A stretch of 64,000 nt of DNA from Ailurus styani. Taxonomy: Eukaryota > Chordata > Mammalia > Carnivora > Ailuridae. Shown here piece after piece: positions 56,847-64,000 of this stretch; position 1 is the stretch's first letter; every line of letters starts with the position of its first letter. The notes below the pieces were generated by a model, which worked only from the letters and a program-made list of their open reading frames with translations, made no database searches and was not told the origin of the DNA. Position numbers and translations under genes: made by a program. The DNA lies in contig LNAC01000003.1 of NCBI GenBank assembly GCA_002007465.1, forward strand, positions 10,961,142 through 11,025,141, given 5' to 3'.

Positions 56847-58269
56847 TATAGAATTTATTAATTCTAATTCATATATTTTTTACTTTCTTTCTTTGAATAA
56901 TTTTAATTTCGACCTAAGCCATTAACATTTTTCCCTCTTCTTTGATATTTCAGCAAGATCCCATTGGCTTAGCCACTCTATATGCATGTATGTATGTGTT
57001 TATGACATCACTTGCAGCTAGTATGGATACTAAATCCAGACATGTACTCCTCAGGTCATGGAAAGACAGGGTTGTTTGTACTCTTGCCTTACACTTCACA
57101 ATGTCAAACACATTCACTATGATGGAATATAAAGAGGACTATAAACTTGTGATTTTACCTGATAATGTATAATAAATGCAGTGATCTATATCCAGAACAG
57201 AAGAAGTGGGCTTTCTGAAAATTTGCCCTAGGGCTAGACCATCTATAGTGGAGGAGGCCTCAGTGGGATGATGATGGTAAGAATCAGGTCCTCAGTCCAG
57301 TCTCTGAGCTCCTTCATCCACATCGACCATGTAGCTTTGAGCGCATCCCAGGTTGTCTATGTTACCTTACCAACAGGTAATCTATAAACTGGTTAATCTC
57401 CTCCTGGAAAAAGTAAAACTGTTGTGTAAGAAAAAGTTGTAGTTAAGTACTTTGGTTTTCTTCTGGGTCTATGAAAGCTATAATCAAAATGTAATATAAA
57501 AAGAATAAACACCATATTTTAAAGTAATTTTTGAACATTTATATTTTAAAGACATATGGCAATCCAGATTATCCATTATTCCTACAGACATCACATTCAG
57601 TATACACAGTGTCCAAAGAAGTTCTTTTTGGGGAAATTGTCCACTCAATCCCTAGCATCCCAACATCTCAGGGCATCTTTCCAGTGTGTCTCTCATTAGA
57701 CCCTCTTTCAGCTTGCAGATAAATGAACACGTTTCTTCTCCCTTCCTGCACTTTCTGGATGTATTCCAGTCCCTTTGGATTCCAATTCTGCCTTCACTTA
57801 GATGCTCTCCTGAGTTCTGAGTCTCATGGTCCCATGTCTGCTTTGTTCCCCTCAAAGGAATTAACTCCACCTTCCCGAATATTTCTCTTGGAGCCCACAG
57901 GTCTGCTCATTGTGAAGAGAATATTATTTTCTCTTATATTAATCAATTAATTTATAGTACCAGGTATGGTGCTAGCAGTTGAGGAATAGGGGGGGGGGTC
58001 GGTGTATAAGACAGAACATCTCCCTAGCAAATTGCTCATAACCTCAAGTATTTGTTCAAATCTGAGTTTTCATTATAATTCCCTGAGTATGTATTATAAA
58101 AAGATATGTAAATATCAAAAACTAAAAGGATTCCTTTATGTAAGGTAAGAATTATACACACCTTAGGTTGTTTGGACTATCTCATTTGCTTCCTAAGATC
58201 TATTGTCCATATTCTCTCTAATCCCTTGAGACTTATTATTTCAAAAACTTAATTTTAGCCAGCTCATGC
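56847..58269. other. Non-coding sequence, nothing recognised
   Basis: No SINE or other repeat recognised. G10 run at 57989-57998. Frames of 63-76 codons at 56942-57172 and 57531-57950 resemble no known protein. Confidence 0.45.
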
Positions 58270-59010
58270 ATAACAGATTTTTATCTATGGAAGAAATTGC
58301 AGTGTGAAATAAGAAGTGTCAAAGCAGTGATATTTAAGGAAGCTTTGATGTTAAATTGAAGGTTGGCATTTCGTTTAGAAGTGTATTCATCTATTCTTTG
58401 ACTTCATAAATCATATTTAAACTATTAGTGGCTACAGTAATAAAGTTACCGTGGATTCTAGCAATGAGGTATTGCTTGTGTGGTCTGACGTGTATCTTTA
58501 ATAGACTATTTTTGAATTGCTAAAATTCAACCTATTTGACACTGTCAGAAGAGCTTTAATGTCCTTCAGTGTGCAAACTTTGTTTCTGTTACCCTTGACA
58601 AATCCTAATAGGGATTAATTTAGTTCTGGGTGATAGAATAAGCTGCAACAGTAACCCAGCATTGTGTCCTGGATCCAAACTAGTCATGAGCTTTGCTTTT
58701 CCCACTGCAGGCAGAAACTTTGCTAAACCTGTAATGGACACAGAATTAGATGCCTCTTCTTTCTGTCTCTTACTCGTTCGTATTTAGCATAACCTCTTTC
58801 TTTCTTGTGTGGCCCAATTTAAAATTATATATTGTGGAGGTATTTGAAATTGCAGTAATAAATATGTGTTCTACACATTTTTAATCACTTGCCAGTCTGC
58901 ATTAGCCTTTTAATTATTAATAAAGTGAAATCCATTGATTTCCTCCAGTTGTTCGAACATGAGTCTGACCTAATCCTGCCTCAGGCTTGAGGGGTTCTGA
59001 GATGAACAGC
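58270..59010. other. Candidate constrained non-coding segment
   Basis: About 740 bp without recognised repeats, evenly mixed, with TAATTATTAA (58911-58920), GGATTAATTTAG (58613-58624) and other homeodomain-type words. It lies in the middle of the 10.5-kb SINE-free block. Call by texture and context only. Confidence 0.25.
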
Positions 59011-60240
59011 AAATCCTTGAGCTAAACATTAATTTTGTGGGATTTAAACATAGTACTATTTTTTTACTCCTGAAGGAGGTTACTCCTTTGTCTTTTTCCT
59101 ACTGAATTTGCAGAAGTATTATGAACTTTGGTCTGTTTCATGTTATACATACAAAGTAAATCTTGGAAAAAACAAGTTTGTGATGTCACTAAAATTTGAC
59201 CTTTCTCATTATTTTGTTCTGATATTAGAAATTTTACCATGGATACTCATAAAATGGTAGGTTCAGAAGACTTTAATACCATTTTTAAATTAAATTGAAG
59301 CACATTTATTAATAGAGCATTTTTTTATTTTCATGTGTTAGAAAGAACTCCTTTTGCTAGGTGTATTTCCTACCTTGTTCAATAACACATTTGGATTTAT
59401 CACACATTTTCATAATGATATTGCGTTTTCTATTTTCCTTTGTTCATTGGCCCAATATCAGTTAACATGTTTTTATCTCTTATATCTACAGAAATTGAAT
59501 GGTATGTCACTTCCCCTTCTCAGCCTCCTCTTGTAAAAGTATGTTAGTGAACCAAGGTGGTAGGATGGCTTTTGAGTGGAAATTTATATTTGGTCTTGCT
59601 TTTTTTTTGGTTTTGTTTGGTTTGTTTTTTTGGTAAAAGCACAGGTTAGAGTTTTGAAGTTGGTAAATAGTATGAACTAAAACGTCTAGATACAGAGAAT
59701 AAACATAGAAACTTCCTCTTCATTCTGTATGTTCAAATAGTGTTTCTCAAGGACAGAAGGAAAATTGCCTATTAGTACCACACAATGACCACATGTAGTA
59801 AGGTACTTGCAAATATGTGAATGAATTTGTGAATGAATTAACTGTTACATGATAAACTTCTCAAGCAATGATGTTTGATGATGACAGCTCTTTTAGCCAG
59901 GACAGTAGCACATAGTTTAGAATAGTCATATTTAGAGAAAATTTATTACAGCCTTACTGATTCAAATGTCGTAATGTTATTATCCAGTAGTCACTAATTT
60001 ACTATTCATATGCTAAATATTGTGTATTTAACTGGATCAATTTGGTTGTTCCTTGCAACCAGGTGGGCTTCTCCTAATGTACCAAGCTTATAGAATATAA
60101 CTTTGTGTTCACCTTATGTAGAATGTAATTTTATATACATCTATAAATCATTCTGCCAATTTATTAAAATCTATAGTAAGCCTTTATAAACCCAGAGTTA
60201 GTTTAAACATTTACAATTGGAAGCTGAGAAATGAAGGTTA
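59011..60240. other. Non-coding sequence, nothing recognised
   Basis: AT-rich; a T/G patch is at about 59600-59632. No repeats or exons recognised. Confidence 0.5.
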
Positions 60241-60249
60241 CAAGTGTGG

Positions 60250-60308
60250 GTTTTTTTTTTCTTTTTTGACCAAACCATAGCCCAAAAAAAAAAATTTTTT
60301 TTTTTTTT
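60250..60308. repeat. T-run and A11T14 block
   Basis: T10, C, T6, then 17 bp later A11 (60284-60294) directly followed by T14 (60295-60308). The A-T junction is a perfect 22-base palindrome. Confidence 0.9.
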
Positions 60309-62850
60309 ATGTGTGCAGTCTTTCCTTGCATGGCAAGCCCTCATAACTGCTTCTGATCCCAAATCTCAGGGAATTTGTTTTCAACACCATAATAGTCTTT
60401 CAAAAGCAACCGTGATTATAGTAACTTCAAACAGCAAGCATCTGTACTTTAAGATGGGCCAGTGGAAGCTAGCATCCGTCTTCCATAAAGAAAGCAACCG
60501 TGCTCTTCCCTGCTGCCACTTACAGGGGCTTCCTCAGGGACCTTGTTAGATGCTTTCATGTGAAGACCATTTGACCCACTTCTGATTAGTGTGCAGGTTT
60601 TCACGGCAATGGCTTCTGGGAGGGAGATGCCGTTGGCTGGTCGCCTCCTTATTCTTGAAGTGAAAGAAAACTCTCAGTGGAATATATTAAGGATAATAAA
60701 GGGAAGAAGAAACACCAGTTTAAAAAAGGTTGAAATATTGAACTACTATTTTAAAAAAATCCAACGAAAACATATTTCTATACTGATTGTTAGGAGGATA
60801 ACACAGTTGGTGTCATGGTGTCCTATTTTGTGTTCAGAAGAGTTTAACTTCATTTCATTTTCTGGACATAAGGGTTTTGAGAACGCAGAGGAAGTGACTC
60901 TGGCTCATTTTTACCTTTGGTCTGTCAGTTTTCCACTCCCCAAATGCCCATTTTTCCATTTAGAATAACACTAAACAGTATTAAATTATCTTTAAAAGTA
61001 ACAGTAAAGATACCAAGAATGCCTGAAACATTAACACTTTAAAAATTATCATTATAGCTTTTATAGTCTAGGTAAAATCTTCCCTCACCAAATTTCTGTT
61101 GGTGTGAATATTAGGAACCGTGTTGATATCAAGATAGCAACAGTCTTCTAACCATCTTACACCATCTTTAAAATTCAACGCCAATTTTTCTTTTTATTAT
61201 TTAATTTTGAATTTATTTAAGATCCTACTTGCATAAATAGGTCCATATTTCTCCTTTTTTTTTTTACTAACAGGTTGCTTACACTCACAAAAACAATCTT
61301 CCAGGAAAATAATTTACTTAATGGCTTCTTGCTATTTTAATTAATTTATATATATATGAATATAGTTTACCAAAGAATCCAACATTTGCTTTTTTTCCTA
61401 CCCCCACCCCGTGTTAAGATTGCCACAATCTAATTTTTCACTAGTGTAGGTTAGTTTTAATGTAACTTAATACATATCACTGTACATTCCACACACGGTG
61501 TTCAAGTACTCTCATTTTTAATTTCTCCTGCTTTATCCCTTTAAAAACCACAGCTGTTACTAGGATAACAAAAGTGATGTTGAATAACTGCTTACTTTTC
61601 CACTTTCCCGCAGGGGTGTGGGAACAGCAGGTAGCATAGCCTCATCCCCAAACCAGATGTTACTTTATTAAAAATTGAACGTTTTGGAGGGACTAGAAGG
61701 AGATTTATGCTCTAGGAGAGCAGCAAAATTAAAAGGGGTAAGAATATCAGATGGTCTAATTCAGCTTTTAAATTCAATCTTTGCTTGTATTTTATTGTCA
61801 GTGTTTTATTTAGCTCATATTTTAGATGTTTGTGGACCAATAAAATACCCAAGGTCTCACCTGACACTAATTCATTGTTACCATCGTTAGTCAACCCAAC
61901 AAGTTTTTCTGTTTTATTAAACATAAAATGACATCAGGGTAAGTTCTGTACAGGATTCTAATATTAGAGTGTAATCCAATATAGTTCTTCCTCTATGAGA
62001 GTCTGATTGTTAATAAAAATTCACTAAGTTATTCAATTATCAGTAGAATTTTTAAAGGAATTTAATGTGTTTTGTGATACATATTAATCTACCATTTAAC
62101 TTTATGTCACTATAATTTTGTTGGATTATATTTTGCATAGAATTTTTTACACTTCTTTAAGGCATGAACAAGCCATGGGTGTCAAAGTGCTGTAATTTTG
62201 CCTGTGTTCAGAATTTTTTTTTTCCTCTAATTCAGTTTGGAGGCATGCTGAAAATTTCAACTGTGAAATCGTTCTGCAATAACTTAATCCTTTGGTTATC
62301 CAAACAATCCAGAAAATTGTGTATTTTCAAATCTAGCAATAAGATTTTAAAACTGTAACTGAGAAATTCTTAAAGAAGATGTTTTCACATTCTCAGTTGC
62401 ATCCATCCATGCCCAAGTTAAAGTTCTGGGCATTTTTGTCTCCTCTACTTTCTGGGCTACTGTTGGCATCTCTCTATGCTAAATGACGATGATAGGTACT
62501 GCCTTTTCAGTTACCACTCAAACAGAAAAGATTCATAATTTGTGGGAAAATTATAGAAGAATGAGTAAAACTTCCAAAGCTAGGCAGTCTCCTATTTACT
62601 CTAAATAAATTTCTTCCTTGCTCTCTTCTGAGTTGTTTCATCTTTGAAAAGCAAATTACAAAGAGCCCCCTCAGCACCTTCCAATGACAATGTAGTGACA
62701 AAAGAGTAACGACATAAAACACTTGATCTTTAAAATTATTATGTATTACTGTTGTAGTTATTATAGCCACTAGAGAATAATTGAGCACAATTATGCAGAA
62801 CCATTGATTTTTAATTTATTGTACTTAAACACATATCTACTTGCAGGTGT
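60309..62850. other. Non-coding sequence, nothing recognised
   Basis: The longest frames in the window are here (101 codons at 60244-60549, 125 codons at 60591-60968). Neither resembles a known protein, the first starts in low-complexity T/A text, and no splice pattern links them. 60330-60660 is less AT-rich than its surroundings. No SINE, LINE or LTR is recognised. Confidence 0.4.
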
Positions 62851-64000
62851 TGATATCTGTTGCCTCCCTCCACTCCCCACCACCCCCCAAGCTAAATGTC
62901 TTCTGGACACAATCATCCTATTAGACTCTGCCATGATTAGATTGCTGTTGTTGAGTGTCTCACTTACATAAGTCCGTCAACTGCCAATGAGGATGGATAG
63001 TTTGACTCTTGCAATTAGTCAGTCAGCAAAAATACATCATGCCATTTGTCTTAATGTTGTCAATTTTGTTTTATAACATTAGATAACTAAGGAAAGGAAG
63101 ACACTTATCTGGTCAAGTTATTCCATAATACTGTGAAACTACGAATCAAACAATTTTTAGCTTTTCTTTATGGACGGAGTGGAGAGTTCATGGTTTGAGG
63201 TCTGTAGTAAAAGCGAATGCATTGAGAAAACTGTGGCAAGTTTTGATTAAATATAAATTTATGTCAAATTTCCAGATTATAAATACTTAAAGGATGTTTA
63301 AAGGTAACATATCTGTACTTCAGAAAATATCTGTATGTGTAGTGTTATTATATTATCTGGTTTTTCAAAGAAAATACCCATAGTGTTACTATAGAAATAC
63401 ATACTACTTCTGACAAAAATTATTTGTCCCTCCATTCAAAAGGGAATCCATCTGTGCTAGTTGGAGAATTATATGGGACCAGAAAAGGCTTAGTCAGTGA
63501 TTTTGATCTCTGCATGTCCTTCTGTTGTACTCTGGTAATCAAGAGATTTGGTGAATTCAAACTACATAAAAATGTACACAGTGGAAATTCTTCACGAAAA
63601 TGGCTTTAAAGTAGTTTTAACTAAGAGTAGTAATCAAAGACCTTAGTTTCTACAGAGGATTGGAAATGCATTCCCTAGAACAATTTCATCTTTACGAGCT
63701 GCATTCTAACATCAACTCTTAGAAGGTTCTATGCACCTTCTGGGTGATAACCCAGGTTGGAGTTGGAGCTTTATAGGTGAGAATACGATCAGTTAATTTG
63801 GCTGAAAATTCTGAATAAGAAATCTTTTCATATACCTCTTGGCAAAGGTGTATGTCTTTAGTAAGCACACCATTTGGCAAAGATGTATGCCTTCCTTTAG
63901 GCGATGTGTGTATGTATAACACTTACTATAGATAAATGCCATGAGTGTTCAATATGATTCATAAAATATTTTTCGCAATAAATTGGGGTTTATAAATAGC
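62851..64000. other. Non-coding sequence, nothing recognised
   Basis: AT-rich, no repeat recognised. A short direct repeat (GGCAAAGRTGTATGYCTT) occurs at about 63841 and 63876. Confidence 0.5.

Noticed and set aside
60591..60968. 125-codon plus-strand frame, longest in the window
   Set aside because: No domain, no known similarity, and length is within chance for stop-poor stretches in 64 kb.
1..64000. CRISPR arrays, operons, phage or plasmid features
   Set aside because: Nothing of bacterial type is present; the sequence is a mammalian nuclear region.

Overview
The window is nuclear DNA from a carnivoran mammal, most likely a mustelid (ferret, mink, marten or otter group). The evidence is 34 tRNA-derived carnivore SINEs. 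About thirteen of them are of a type I associate with mustelids: the head reads GTTAAAGCCTCTGCC after the A box, and the tail reads CTGCCTACTTGTGATC followed by CT and AAATA repeats. A carnivore-type L1 3' end (28083-28223) and ordinary mammal-wide relics (MIR, L2, L1, MaLR-type LTRs, hAT-type DNA transposons) agree with this. The clade call rests on remembered family consensus, not on a search.

I recognise no protein-coding exon, processed pseudogene of a named gene, tRNA, rRNA or other RNA gene. Every open frame is short (at most about 125 codons). Many of them are SINE text read in a recurring frame, and the rest resemble no family I know. The sequence is AT-rich and I see no CpG island. 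The window is therefore an intergenic stretch or part of a very large intron, and it cannot be placed on a chromosome from this text.

Layout. 1-3.0 kb: apparently unique sequence with two MIR pieces. 3.0-11.5 kb: scattered SINEs, an antisense L2, a short L1 end, a possible small retrocopy with a 31-base poly-T edge (6681-6883), and a tandem SINE pair (11057-11473). 11.5-15.7 kb: free of SINEs, with a hAT-type relic and the best candidate for constrained non-coding sequence (about 12.6-13.25 kb). 15.7-38.5 kb: repeat-rich, with SINEs, four MaLR-type LTRs, L1 and L2 pieces, MIRs and microsatellites. 38.5-53.4 kb: SINEs at lower density with L2 and MIR relics, one unresolved base (N at 44597) inside a SINE, and a SINE nested in another SINE (52564-53013). 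53.4-64 kb: a 10.5-kb stretch with no SINE at all, holding only a few old relics and long apparently unique stretches.

There are no genes here whose interplay can be described. What the sequence records is a history of insertions: target-site duplications can be read for most SINEs, nested insertions give relative ages, and several A-rich retroposon tails have turned into microsatellites. I did not find a new biological system. The observations most worth checking are the possible retrocopy at 6.7 kb, a perfect 18-bp hairpin at 24.2 kb, the SINE-free block at the right end, and the L1 tail that appears to have become a 105-bp pyrimidine tract at 37.3 kb.
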